Assembly (NCBI RefSeq): GCF_019279795.1
Contig: NC_056727.1
Span: 1,212,245,077 to 1,212,309,076 of the forward strand
DNA from: Protopterus annectens
Lineage: Eukaryota; Chordata; Ceratodontiformes; Protopteridae
DNA: 64,000 nt
Direction of reading: 5' to 3'
The position numbers were made by a program, and so were the translations under genes. Shown one piece after another: positions 34,095 through 46,006 of the stretch. The notes beneath the pieces are model-generated. The model saw only the letters and a program-made list of their open reading frames with translations, had not been told where the DNA came from and ran no database searches. How positions within the stretch are numbered: the first letter of the stretch is position 1; each line of letters begins with the position of its first letter.

Positions 34095-34629
34095 TCTAGC
34101 AGTCTGGTGATTTCCCATAGCAAGATGTTGACAGGACCAAATAAATAGAGACAGAAAATGCATTAATTATACAAATATTTTGTTATGAAATCTTATTTGT
34201 CAGAGCATGAGGGGCTTTTGGTTTATCAAGATCAGATTGCTGTGGTAAATTTATAAAGAGCAGAAGTCCTGACACAAAGCCATAAAAGGTATCAAAAGGG
34301 TTAACCAAGTGCAGATAGAAACAGAGACATAGAGAGAGAGCAAGAAGGCAGCATGTCTGTGTGGTTGTCAAACAATAATGCTGATACAACCAAGCTTGTG
34401 TCCATATCTCAGTTTTGCATGGCACATGGACCCACTCAAAGGAGAAAATCTCTGATTGTATCTCTGTTGCCAAAAGGGATTGACTAAGAATTGCAGCAGA
34501 CTTGAGTGAAAACAATGGGAGAAATTTCCTAGATGCAGTGAACTATTATTTGACAGACTTTGAGAAAAGTGTTCTATCAACAATAACAAGCCAACACAAT
34601 GTTTTCCAGATTGGAGAATTCCTGTCAAA
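34095..34629. other. Unassigned stretch between LINE copy C and Gypsy integrase
   Basis: No domain was recognised in the minus-strand open frames at 34183-34515 and 34368-34628. It may contain decayed Gypsy sequence upstream of the integrase core, but I cannot read it. Confidence 0.35.
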
Positions 34630-35096
34630 TTAACAATGGAACTAATTTATTATCCTCAGAGGTTTAACAATTTGTAAAAGAATATAGGTTCATCCATAAC
34701 AACATCAAGTCCAAATTATCAACAGGTCAACGATGTTGTTGAAAGGGCAGTACAGGCAGCGAACAGAAGCCTTACCCAGCCTGATCTACACTTAGTTCTC
34801 ATGCCCTACAGAGCAGTGCCATGTCCAGCAAGTGGAGTGAGCCCAGAACAAGTAATGCTGGGCATGCAGATTCAAAAATCTTCCCGGTGCCTAAGACTAT
34901 ACTATGAGACTGGAACAAAATGGCCAAAATGCCAAATCTGCATACAAAATTTGTATGATAGAAGGTATTCATTTTGTTTCTTGTCTAACATGAATCTAGG
35001 TCAGATTGCACGTCTCAGGCCAGAGTGGGAAAAGAGATGGGAGACCACTGGCATTACTGTTGCCAAATCCACAGAACTGAGATCAAAAGTAATCTA
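34630..35096 (+). pseudogene. Ty3/Gypsy integrase fragment (core end and C-terminal region)
   Basis: Broken frame first: NGTNLLSSEV then QFVKEYRFIHNN, corresponding to the DNGTQF..F..F strand of the integrase core. Next comes VVERAVQAANRSLTQPDLHL, LMPYRAVPCPASGVSPEQVM and LGMQIQKSSRCL, the AYR-S-P...G-SPAELL-GR block of Gypsy integrases, and YDRRYSFCFLSNMNLGQIAR, the linker to the C-terminal domain. Integrase inserts LTR-retrotransposon DNA. Here the first catalytic residues are missing and no LTR was seen. Confidence 0.8.
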
Positions 35097-35100
35097 AAAG

Positions 35101-35451
35101 ACTGATGAGGTGTAATAAGGAGAATTCCAAAATACATCAAGGCCATTCCTGAGATGTTCAAATTGAGGAGATTGTTGGCACAACCATAGGAGCAGATCCC
35201 ACAACCAGAAGAATCCAAAGATTAGATACTTTGAGTCAGTGTCTTCAGAGCCAAATGACTAAAACAAGTCACAATGCACCAAGAGAGATAAGTTTACTAA
35301 AAATGTTTTATTGTCAAAAAGTGACATTTTACCTGGAAGACATATCAGAGACACACTTATTAATAGCAACTTATCATAAATTACAAGTCCCTCACTTACA
35401 CAACTTGAAAGGGTTACTACACAAGGCATTAAGATAAAGTTTCCTTTAAGG
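35101..35451. other. Unassigned non-coding stretch
   Basis: May hold the decayed 3' end of the Gypsy element (GPQPEESK-like reading near 35200), but no LTR or polypurine tract could be supported. Confidence 0.3.
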
Positions 35452-35760
35452 CATACCTCTCAAATTCTTGGCATAAGAAATCTGGACAAAGTCTAAAATA
35501 ATAGGGGACAAAGGCCCTAAAATAATGACAGATTTTAAATATCATTCTTATAAACTTATAAAGTTGCTAGAATAGCAGGTTTTATCTTAGCATGCATTTT
35601 CTGAAGGATATAAAGTGTGAAAGTCAAATGTGTGTTATTATTTAGTGACTTCAATCCTCAGTGATTTGCCTGAAAACCACAAATCTTATAAGGAACAGAC
35701 CAAAAATACAGGGTAAAAATCTGGACATTTAGTGAAATTCTGGACAGTTGAGAGATGCAT
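35452..35760 (-). mobile_element. hAT-like MITE (CATACC family), reverse orientation
   Basis: Starts CATACCTCTCAAATTCTTGG and ends GGACAGTTGAGAGATGCAT. GGGGACAAAGGCCCTAAAAT and AAGCATGCATTTTCTGAAGG-type interior blocks match 12129-12434. The flanking 8 bp do not match, so the target duplication has decayed. Confidence 0.8.
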
Positions 35761-36137
35761 TTTGATGTTCCAAGACATGGGAAGGTTCCACAACAGGTAA
35801 GCATTGAAAATGATTCCCAACAGAAAAGTATGCTTAGAGACTGAAAGACGTAAAATGAAGAAATATTCATTCAAGTGTTTTAAAGTATAATTGTATACAA
35901 TATACTTTCTCAAAAGAGAACTGCAACCTTTTCTCCAAGATGGGGAGATGTGATATCAGCGATATCAGATCACCTTGATGATCTGTGTGATCAGTGGTAG
36001 GCTGATCGTGCCTGTCTAAAGCCTAAAATAATTTTTACCCATAATGCATGACAGTATAGACATTGTGAGTTGACTTTGAACTGTCTGTACGAAAAATAAA
36101 TACAACAAACTTATACCCACCAATCTTGGTCTCCAAA
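35761..36137. other. Unassigned non-coding stretch
   Basis: AT-rich sequence with no supported gene. A tandem phrase GATATCAGCGATATCAG is at 35952-35968. Confidence 0.4.
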
Positions 36138-36481
36138 TAGGGTTGCCAACTTTTCAAAAACCCAAAGTGGGACATATTTTCTAGAAATGTGAAATTTTGC
36201 AGGACAAGCCATTCTCACAGCCAGTGCAAAGGACAGAATTTCGTTTTTTTGCCAAAATACAAGTTTATTCTTGCAGCAGTTAAGATGAATATGCTGTTTT
36301 ATATAAACATTTAGACATTTCAGATACAAAATAACTGGTTTATGCAACTATTAAAAATCTAAGAAAATATTATTTTGTCCTAAAATCTAAGGATATTTGC
36401 CATTTTTTAGTATTTTTTTCTGCAGGACACAACTGCCCAAAAAGGGACTGTCCTGCACAAAGAGGAACAGGTGGTAACCTA
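36138..36481. mobile_element. Second MITE type (TAGGGTTGCCAAC ends), hAT-like
   Basis: Starts TAGGGTTGCCAACTTTTC and ends GGAACAGGTGGTAACCTA, imperfect inverted repeats of about 18 bp. GGGACAT and AGGACAA blocks near the left mirror GGACTGTCCTGC near the right. The flanks TCTCCAAA and ACTCCTAA match at 6 of 8 positions, allowing an 8-bp duplication. Non-coding, about 344 bp. Confidence 0.6.
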
Positions 36482-36957
36482 ACTCCTAAATGTGTGGTGT
36501 ACTGAAATACACCACAAAACAAGATAGCTACCTTAACTTAATATGTATACAGTGTATGTATATATACAGTGGAATAGGTATTTGTAGGGTAATTCATTGT
36601 GTTTGACATCTATTAGACATTTAAGAAATGGTAATCTGAAATGAATAAAGGTGCTGTGATTCTTATCCCCATCTCAGGTCACAGTGTGCTAAATCTTGAG
36701 TAAGAGGCATTAAGTATTACAGTATAGTGTCACTTAGACCCTTAAGAGATTGTAAAACTTGAAGCATAAATGGCAAGTTGAGAGATGCACCCTTTCCCAT
36801 CTTCTCCTAAAAGAGGAATGACACTCTTAAGAACTAGTAATTTAGCCTGGAAAGACTCTTGCATAGGTTTTACTTTTAGTTATTTCATTTCTTCAGCAGT
36901 CCAGTTTTTTCCAGAGTTAAGGAAGTAGCTATTGGCATAAAGAAACAATGTTCATAC
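36482..36957. other. Unassigned non-coding stretch
   Basis: Nothing recognised beyond AT-rich sequence. Confidence 0.4.
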
Positions 36958-36958
36958 A

Positions 36959-37028
<70 letters not shown>

Positions 37029-37038
37029 TATGTGTGTA

Positions 37039-37071
<33 letters not shown>

Positions 37072-37088
37072 GTATGTATATATATACA

Positions 37089-37185
<97 letters not shown>

Positions 37186-37188
37186 ATG

Positions 37189-37268
<80 letters not shown>
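36958..37268. repeat. Compound (CA)(TA)(TG)(TATG)(TA) microsatellite
   Basis: A CA tract at about 36961-36997, TA to 37024, TG/TA alternation with TATG repeats near 37107-37128, then long TA tracts to 37268. Several blocks are self-complementary and the TA runs can form hairpins. Open frames across it (Tyr-Ile and Cys-Val repeats) are artefacts. Confidence 0.97.
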
Positions 37269-37271
<3 letters not shown>

Positions 37272-39694
37272 CCAGCATGTGTTTCACCATAGTTTTTTTT
37301 TTTCTACCCTCATGCTCAGGACATTAGCTATTTCTACCCTCCTGTACACGTTAGTGCATATTAAAGAGACTCATCATGATCAAAAATGCTTCTCAGAAGT
37401 TAAATTTCCATACTGAATCTAATGGTTGTGTGATGGGTAGTGCTGTCCAAGATCTTTGAGTATATATTGTAAAGAACAGCTGCTACAAGGAACTTGGGTT
37501 ATATTCTGAAACAGCTTTACTGTTCATAACATTCTGACTTGGTCTGACTCCTATTGCTAACCTTGCTAATGTTTCTAAGCAGATGGATCTCAGAAATTCC
37601 CCTTGCATACAACCAGTATGTTAGCTCATCTAGACTTAGTAATTGGCAAGACATACAAACACATCTTTTGTATTTTATTGTGATTCACCTGATGGCTGTC
37701 TGACCCCCACTCTATCAAACCATTTAATCCTCTGTGAAGGTAGGTGTGAGCTAGGACCATTATTCACCAGACAGGGTAAGAGTATTCCATCCAACACATT
37801 CATCCTCCATTTGGGCAAAAGACTCATCAGCCTGTTTATTTCCCTACAGAGTCAAGACTCTGGTATGTGCGAGTGGTCAAGCCTACAAATCATGTAGTCA
37901 CCTCTCACCTACCGAATTCCCTCCCCACAGTGGCCATTGACTTCATAGAACCTATTGCTCTGGGATGTTTTAATGCATGCCTTTGCATGTCCCGCTAATG
38001 CCTGCCTGGAATATGTACAGTGAGATCTGTAGCAACCCAGCAGTTGCTGCTTCTATTCCCCAATACCCTGTTGTGTTCACCAGGGCAGCAGGGCATACCT
38101 TCCCTCCCCCCAGAGATGGATAAACCAGCATTGACCATTCATTCCCACCCTCTCCTGCCTGGCTCTTTCAGTGCCAGAGCTGCTAATGGAAATCAGTCAT
38201 CTGGTTCATAGTCAGGGTTTTATCCTTATCCCACTAACCCACAGAGCCAAGCTAAGGTAGGACATATTTTAAATGAATGAATCAGTGTTTAAGTATCTTT
38301 CACACTGCAAACAAAAAGTAGCAAAATTGCGCAGCTGAAGCAAAACAAATGACCAATAAACTGTAATTGGATTTATTGCTTGTTTTGCTTCAGCAACTAA
38401 TGCCAGAAGCAGGTTGTGTGAATTTATTTGTTATCCTTCATACTTCCTCAATATTCAAGCCTAGCAGTCTTTCAGCTTATTTTTAAATCTGTGACTGAAA
38501 TATCCAGCAATGTTTCTATTTATTTTTAAACTTGTGGCTGAAATAATCTCATTTTGTGTTTGTGTGTTTTTGTTTTTTTTTTTCTGGGGGGGGGTCTTTG
38601 CCCCATGCCTGATAGCCATCAGTCCTTCCATGAACCTACCAGCTCATTTGCTTCATTTTAGGTGACAGTCATTAGAGGCCATCATCCAGGCAACTATTGT
38701 TTTGTTTTTTTTTTTCTGTTACCTGTAAATCCCTGGATCCTGCAGCAACTCTAGATGACTGCATTCCCAAATGCTTGCAATAGAACACACCCATATGTAC
38801 ATGCATATGCTTGTGCAACTACAGCTCTTTTACATCACACTTTGACTTAGACACATGAGCCTACCAGTTGCTGCTGCAACTGTTCTATAACAGCCAGCAT
38901 CTACTGGGTATGAGCCTTACATCAGGCTGAATTGCCTCCCTTCCCCTAGTAGGCGTGAGATAGCGATGGCTGCTCATTCTCACCCCCCATGATTAACTTT
39001 TCCAGTTCCTGGGTTACTAACTGAACTTTGGTCATCGGGATCAAACTTAAGACTTTGTGCATTTGCACAGCAGAACATTTTTTTCTTCCTCAACTTTGGC
39101 TAAGTGCTGGTATTATAATGGCTTGGCTGACTTTAATGTAATTGGTAATATATAATCATTTATTTTACTTTGAGAATGTATGCGAATTGGACTACTAGGG
39201 CCCACTTTCTGCCATGCCCAGGTATAAACAACTAAATGACATTAAATTAAGCAGGAGACTTATCATAACACTACCATGGTATGCATCTGTGGGTTATAAA
39301 GAATGAAACAACAATGAAATACTACATAATTAAACATGACAGGAAAGAAGCAAACAAAGCAAAAAAGGGCAGTAGACTAAAACAGTTCAGTATTTATTCA
39401 TACACCCTCATACAGAATAATGCAGTTATGCTTTATTTCAGGTCCTTCTCCCACTTGGGGGTAGGACAAATAGTGTTTCAATGGAGACTGCTTAAGTTGC
39501 AGATGAAGCAGCAAGCTCAAGCTACCTCAGATGACTGGTGCTTGAGGCAACCTGAATTAGAACTGAAAGACTGTGAAGAGACTTGTGGATGGGAATGTAA
39601 GCACAGTAGAAAGTTTTTATTATTTTTTTTTTAAATTAAATCCCATAATCAGTATTGCCAGGCAGGCTGTGAGATGGTAGTGTTGTGTGTGTTT
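37269..39694. other. Unassigned non-coding stretch
   Basis: No gene supported. Open frames at 37643-37897, 38020-38211 and 39281-39634 have no recognised domain, splice context or favoured codon pattern. T-runs occur near 38571-38583 and 38701-38714. Confidence 0.4.
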
Positions 39695-40445
39695 CTGTAG
39701 GGGGTGCTTTGGGTTGCAGTGTATGTATGTTACAGTAATGAGCCAAAATACATTACTGACAATTATTTATGCATGATTTCATTTGATTATAGTCAGAAAT
39801 CGGAGATACATGCTCTCAATAAAGTGGCTGCTGTAATTACTGGGTATATGTGTGGGAGAGCTGCAATGGTTTTCACTCTGTGTCTGACAGCAGTGAGCTC
39901 AGAGGCATTACTTTGGCAATTATTTATCTATTTATTTATCGATCACATGCAGACATCTGAACTATAGACTGCCAATAATGTGGTTGTAATTGGTGGTCAC
40001 ACTGTATGAATGTGCTTGTGTGGGGTTACAGTAGATTGCATAGTATTCATCTGACAGCAATGAGCTAAAGTATATTACTGTGGCCATTGTTTATGTATTA
40101 TTCATTCATTTGATCCCAATTGGGCATCCAAGGCATTCAGAGTCAAGTAAATTGGCTGCAATTGTTTCATATTTGGAAGTATAGTTGGGGTTGCAGTGGG
40201 TTGCACTGTGTGTCTGACAGTAATGAACTGAAATGTATTACTGTGGCCATTATTCATGAATCTATTCACCCATTTGGTCACAATCAGACATCTGAGGTGC
40301 ACATAGTCAGTAAAGTAGCTTTAACGTGTGCACACAGGCAGTCTGTAGCTGAAATTGACTGATCCCTGCTGTCATTTGATCAGAGTTAACTGATCTGGTT
40401 TACCAGTGTGTGTTTGAGTAAAATAAGCTAAACTACATTACTGTG

Positions 40446-40496
<51 letters not shown>

Positions 40497-40620
40497 TGGC
40501 TGTATTTGGACATATGATGTGTACATAGTCTATAAAGTATCTATAATGATTGGGCACTGAGGTAGTCTGTGCATCAAAGTGACTGATTTCAGCTATAGTT
40601 TGATTACAGATAAACACTCA
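39695..40620 (+). repeat. Degenerate ~165-bp tandem array, about five units
   Basis: Each unit carries GGGGTTGCAGTGGGTTGCACTG, CTGACAGTAATGAGCTAAA, TATTACTGTGGCCATTATTTATG, TTGATCACAATCAGACATCTG and ATAGTCAGTAAAGTGGCTGTAATT. Equivalent points (GACAGTAATGAGCT type) fall near 39733, 39889, 40055, 40220 and 40423, giving spacings of about 156, 166, 165 and 203. An ATT microsatellite expands the last unit. The open frames here are repeat translations. Confidence 0.78.
40446..40496. repeat. (ATT)n microsatellite
   Basis: About 17 ATT units inside the last unit of the ~165-bp array, at the point where other units read TTACTGTGGCCATTATT. Confidence 0.97.
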
Positions 40621-42636
40621 ATGGTCTGCCATAATATAGATCCACCCTAGTCCAGTTAGTCCTGCTTCTTACATCCTCCTTGCTTTGAAATTACCAGCTG
40701 CCACTGGCCATGTATTGTCCCTCAGATGCTGTAATTATTATATTAGTAAGCGAGGACTTTCAGTTTCCTCTGATATACTGGCATTTACTAGGGTGTATGA
40801 AGTTACAAATTGTAGGAATGTGTTGTGGAAGCAAGTACTACCTCCACATCAGTGATGTCTAAAGAAAGCAATTTAAGTGTGTTGATATGGAGCAAAGGAG
40901 ACTCAGTATTTTAACAGAAAAGAACAACACAATAATCAGGAGTATCGTAGTTTTCTTTTTCCTTGTTTCTTTTTTTTTTTTTTTTTTTTGAAGGACTAAA
41001 TGGAGGTGGGTAGGGCAATGGTCACTGAGGAAGTTTGGATGGATGATTAGCTCTGAATACCTGTCTGGAATGTGGATTAGAATACTGATTAAGAGGAACA
41101 GTGTACTCTGGTCTGAGTTTGTTTAGATCCAGTTAGGGATTCAGTAAGGGAAAATGCAAACCTAGTTTATGGTAGAGTGGATCAAACCTGTTTAGATTTA
41201 GTCATTTAGCAAGGTAAATATTCTTTTTTTAACACCATGGTAATACAGAATCAAAGCTGGAGATGAAAACAAGCAGTAGAGTAGATTGTGGTAGGTATGC
41301 AGAACAGAAAAAAATATATATTTGTGATTTTTGCCAGAATGAGTTGTATAATGACCCACTTTGGAGATGAGCCATTGTTAGAGCTTGGTTAGTAACTAGG
41401 TTTAAACTTTTTGATCAGAGGTATGGCTCCACCTCAGTTATCTCACCCAAGAGATCTTTAACTAAAATGTTATGAAATTTAGTTAAATTAGTAGATGAAA
41501 CCTGGAGAGGCTGTATAGCCTTGGTTGAGGGCAGATGCGGAATCATTCCTGGCTTGGACGTCTGTACCCTTATATCCGGGGTGTGGGAGAAGGTCTTAGT
41601 CATGAATCACCCTTCTTCAAAGAATTATTTTGAGCACAGTTTTTGTGAGTGAAGTGGTCTGCTCAGCCACTACTTGACTCACTGTGACCCCATGTTCAAG
41701 TAGTGGGGTGTCATGGCAAACAGGAAACACTGTGTGGATACCCTATTGCAAAGTGGGGTAACACATCTGTACATCAGCTACCAGAAGACATGATGCCTTG
41801 CTAGAAATTCTAGGATTGAACTGCTTGGTCAATCACAACTGTCTTGCTCTTGCAAGAGACACCAGGAAACCTTCATCTTTATATTTTAACTTGATGTTGC
41901 ATAATTGTGCATGCTGCTTAAATTTTTTTCTTGTTTTTTTGGGAGGGGCATGGATAAGGAGGAACAGAAGGGAGAGAGAAGGAGCAGGCTTAAAGAAAGT
42001 TTTCTGTGCTCAATAAAAGCTTGCACGCTTATAGCTCTCCTTGGTAATATTTCTTTTCTATTAAAAGTGTTATCATGTCTTCCCTTAAATGAAACAAACA
42101 CTTTGAAAATCTTCCCAGGATGTTGGACATCTACAAGATCATTTTCAGTAAGTTTCTCTAGAGAGTCAGTGTAAAAAGACATATACTTAAATGGTATGCT
42201 ATTCTTCTGTGTGTACACATGGCAGAAATATTTCTTCAACAATGTTCAAAATCTAGGCCTGAAGAAATGACCAGACTATATGAAGCTAGTGGATCAAGTA
42301 GTTCACTTCAGCAACAGCACAAACTAAATAGGGTGCATGGTTGCCCTCACGTTATGGATGGGTTCCCCCTTAATGACCACATTACAAAAACCATGTGCAC
42401 CCTGGGATGTCTGATCACTGGACTAAACTGAGGACCACCTCTGACTTTATTCAATTCATATTCTCAAGTCCTGCAACCATTATCATTGGAGTTGAGCAAA
42501 TTTCCAATACACCACATAAGTGTAAGCACACATAGAAGCTAACTGCAACCATAGCTGCGTCTCAAGCTTGCTGGTACTACTGTTCTTTAAAAAGAGGGCA
42601 TTATTTTCTACCACCAGTTGGGTCAACATACAATAC
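40621..42636. other. Unassigned non-coding stretch
   Basis: No supported gene. A T-run is at 40971-40989. Overlapping open frames on both strands at 41798-42242 show no domain. Confidence 0.4.
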
Positions 42637-42764
42637 AGTCTGCATAATCTTGTGACTAACAATATGCAAACAATAGTCTGCATAATCTTGTGAATAAGTA
42701 TATACAGACAATAGTCTGCATAATCTTGTGAATAAGTATATGCAGACAATAGTCTGCATATTCT
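42637..42764. repeat. 38-bp tandem repeat, 3.4 units
   Basis: Exact-period units at 42637-42674, 42675-42712, 42713-42750 and a partial unit to 42764, each starting AGTCTGCATAATCTTGTGAA. Units two and three differ by a single base, so the array is young. The minus-strand open frame at 42483-42749 is a translation of it. Confidence 0.92.
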
Positions 42765-42895
42765 TTTTCACAAATTCTCAGTATTCCAATAATAATCATG
42801 CCAAAAAGGCATTTTTTTCATGAGGAATAATTATATACAAAAACTTGGTATCCACAGCAATAAAACATTAATGGCCTTTTAATTTAACTAAAGTC

Positions 42896-43161
42896 GTGTA
42901 CCAAAACAAAATTAAGCGCAAGAATCCTCTCCAAAAACAAGTAACCGTAATTCCCCAATATATTAAAATCCTTCTAGGAGGAGATATACACCATAGTCCT
43001 GACCTCACCTACTACAATGAACAGAAAGATTATTCTCTCCCACACATTTCTGTAACCCAACAACACCCATTTCCCAACTCTGGTGATCTAATTTTTATTG
43101 CAATAAATGTTAGAAGTATAAGAAATAAAACTGCTGAACTACATGCCTGGATTACCCAACA
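42896..43161 (+). pseudogene. L2-like ORF2 amino end (start of endonuclease)
   Basis: Encodes LPHISVTQQHPFPNSGDLIF followed by IAINVRSIRNKTAELHAWIT, the first strand of an AP-like endonuclease (N-[AV]RS-RNK pattern). The reading breaks at about 43162, where the reverse-oriented CR1 3' tail begins. Confidence 0.8.
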
Positions 43162-44710
43162 TAGGTTCATAGGTTCATAGGTAGGTACTAGGCTATCGGC
43201 TCAAGGGCCAAAGTAAGCCTAGCCAACAAGGATCTCTGGCTTACACCACCCAAGAAAGTTAATTTCCTGTGCCCCTGTTGAGCAGAATCACAGAAGTGAT
43301 CCCCAGGGTGTATTTCCTATTTCCCATCCACTCATCAAGATATTTCTTGAAGAGTGCTAATGAGGAACATTGCTTGACATAGATGGGTAGCTTGTTCCAG
43401 AGTATAGGAAGTCTCTGGGACAGGAATCAATCCCTCCAGCATGTCCTGTTTATTGTGGTGACAAGGTTTAGGTGCCTAGAGCATGTAGCTTGGAGGGATA
43501 TAGATTTCTTAAGGTGTAGCATGTCTAACAGCTCTGAGTTTAACATAGCTTTATATGTTAGGCAGAAATCTCCTCAGAGCAGGCGATATGCTACAGAGTA
43601 AAGCTGGAGTTTTTTGAGATGGTCAGTGTAGGGCATCTGTTTGAGGCCAGTAATCCTCTTTGTGAGGTACTTCTGTGGCCTTTCTAGCTGCTGCAGGTGT
43701 CTTGTGAGGTACATTCCAAAAGGGGCGTTGTACTTTATAATGGGTCTAATGAGTGCCGAGTAGAGGGGAACAATAACCTCATTTTTCCTGGAAGAGAGCC
43801 CTTTTGTGATGAGGTGTGCCACATAGAAGGATTTTCTGACTACTGTGGCGATGTGATTATCAAAGGAGAGACTACTCTCCACCTGGGTCCCAAGGTCTCT
43901 TATCACACATTCAGCGTTAAGTAGACTGCCGTTTATGTGGTAGTTCATGGGTACAGAGTTTTTACCAAAGGGGATGACAATGCACTTTTTGGCATTGAGC
44001 TTGAGGCCATTCCTCTGACACCAGGCATCTGTCTCAGAGAGGCCCTTCTGTAGGATGTCCACATCATTTGGGGACTCAGCTATGGCTCCTAGTTTGCAGT
44101 CATCTGTGAACTTCATTAGCCAGAGGCCAACTGTGTTAGCCTGTACTTCAGAGAAGTAGATACCAAACAGGAGAGGTCCCAGGACGGAACCCTGTGGTAC
44201 TCCACTTGTCACTGGTTTGAAGTCAGATTTAGAGTCTGCAGCTTTTACAGTATGGGTTCTGTCAGTGAGCCAGTTGGCAACCCATCTTGTGACATAGGGA
44301 TTTATACCTAGTTTAGTGAGTTTAGCTATAATTCCAGAATGGGAGATGGTGTCGAAAGCCTTGGCGAGGTCAAGAATGGCTGTGTGAACCACCTTACCCT
44401 CGTCTATGGCTTTGGTAACTGCCTCAAAGAAGTCAGTCAGGTTCAGAAGGCATGATCTGCCTTTTACAAACCCGAACTGGGTGGGGTCCAGAGTTTGGAG
44501 GTTACCAATGTCTTTGTTTATGAGTTCCATGATGATATGTTCCATGGCCTTGCAGACCAGGCTTGTCAGGCTAATAGGTTGATAGTTCCCAAGACCAGTG
44601 GTGGCTCCCCCTTTGTGGAGTGGGATAACTGTTGCTGTGCTCCATTCAGTGGGCACAAAGTCTGATGTGAGACTATGACTGAACATGGTGCTTAGGTGGG
44701 GAGCCATGTT
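43162..44710 (-). mobile_element. CR1-like LINE copy D, 5'-truncated, nested in L2-like endonuclease
   Basis: The 3' tail is at the left: TAGGTTCATAGGTTCATAGG is the reverse complement of the octamer tail. The 3' UTR and RT follow, ending near 44710 inside the region before VIPLHKGG. No clear target-site duplication, as often for CR1. It is close to copies A and B. Confidence 0.85.
43574..44709 (-). pseudogene. Copy D ORF2: reverse transcriptase C-terminal two-thirds
   Basis: An uninterrupted frame of about 378 CR1 codons, starting in LSTMFSHSLTSDFVPTEW. Blocks are VIPLHKGGATTGLGNYQPI, DPTQFGFVKGRSCLLNLTDF, LDLAKAFDTISHSGIIAKL, SGVPQGSVLGPLLFGIYF, FTDD at 44099-44110, RDLGTQVESSLSFDNHI and YNAPFGMYLTRHLQQLE. 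A TGA at 43574-43576 after YRLL ends it, where copy B has an Arg codon, consistent with CGA to TGA decay. The apparent upstream extension to 44875 is antisense L2 sequence, not part of the protein. Confidence 0.88.
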
Positions 44711-45256
44711 CTCACTGTAACTGAAACTTGGCTTAATCCCAGCATAAATGACTCCTAAGTTATACCTCCTGGCTATAATATCATCCATAATGATGTATAA
44801 AGAGGAAAGGTGGTGGTATTGCTTTAATATTTCCCAATACCTACCACATTTCCCCTTACAGCAAACCAACACCAAAATTTAGTTCAGCAGAGCTTCTTAT
44901 TGCTTTCTTTTCTCAAAATAAACAATTATAAACAAATATATATTACTGTCCTTTACATCCCTCCTGGTGACTATACAGCTATACTGGAAGATATCCTACA
45001 TTGGATATCCATAACATTTCCACAAGATAAAATATTAATAGGTGATGTGAATGTCAATTGGTTGGACATAAGCTCTAACTCCCCTACATTTAGCATGAAC
45101 TTATATGGTTTCAGACAGCTAATTAATAGCCCCACACATTATAGCAAGGCATCAAATTCTCTATTAGACTGGATCCAAGTATCAGACCCTAGCAAATACT
45201 CCACCACAGATACATTGTCAGAGTCTCTCAGTGATCATCTCCCACTATACAACTAG
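44711..45256 (+). pseudogene. L2-like endonuclease, continuation after copy D
   Basis: Resumes as VTETWLNPSINDS (frameshifted soon after). From 44900 it reads YITVLYIPPGDYTAILEDIL, KILIGDVNVNWLD (the GDFN-type block) and SESLSDHLPLYN (the SDH block), all AP-like endonuclease motifs in order. The earlier AWIT... strand is on the far side of the nested CR1. Confidence 0.82.
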
Positions 45257-45601
45257 ACATCTCATACATCCAGTTAAACAACATATTTATAGAACTACAC
45301 ATAACCTTTCCAAATTTAACCCAGAAACATTCATTACTACACTATCATCTATTAACTGGAACTTCCTAAAAATCCACCGGTGCTGTAATTGAATTCATTA
45401 CAACTTTTCTAAATATCCTAAACAGCCTTGCACCTCTTAGATGGAAGAGACTGAAAACAAATAATGTAATTTGGCTATCCCAAAAAAGTAGAATGCTAAT
45501 ACAGGATAGAGAAAAAGTGTGGAAATAATGGCAAAAATATAAAACACTTCAATATCTTGAAAATTTCAGAATGCTTCACAATCATGCTAAAAAGCAAATA
45601 A

Positions 45602-46006
45602 ATGAAGACAAAAAACTATACTATAATAACTTTTAGAATAATACTAAATTTAACCCCCCCAAAAAAATTTTGGACATTCATTAAAGAAGCCTTACATCCT
45701 GGCCAAAACTTCAACCTAAATCCCTCTCCCGATAACTCACCACTCAAAACTGCACTACAGTTTAACTCTTATTTTATAGATAGTATAGCATCTCTAAACA
45801 AGGATTCCCCAACATCTAATCCCAACCCTGCCCAACAGCTACATATCACCACATCCACTTTCACCTTCAAACCTGTGCCCACATCCCATATAAAACTACT
45901 CTTAAACAAACTAAAATCATGTTGTTCTTCCACTGATTACCTTCTAAGCAAGTACCTAAAATAGCAGCCGATATGTTGCCTGTCCTGTCTCAATCCTTAT
46001 AAACAG
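45602..46006 (+). pseudogene. L2-like ORF2 linker between endonuclease and RT
   Basis: Reads PPKKFWTFIKEALHPGQN, LQFNSYFIDSIASLNKDS and SHIKLLLNKLKSCCSSTDYL, the usual L2 pattern before RT (KFW..I...., FN.YF..SI..L, I...L..LK...S...D). The frame ends at a TAG at 45962 just before the MITE. Confidence 0.75.

Noticed and set aside
42483..42749. 88-codon minus-strand frame with repeated YTYSQDYADY-like phrases
   Set aside because: It is the translation of the 38-bp tandem repeat.
44710..44875. Amino-terminal extension of the copy D RT frame
   Set aside because: It is antisense to the L2-like endonuclease segment and just happens to be open; CR1 homology begins near 44709.
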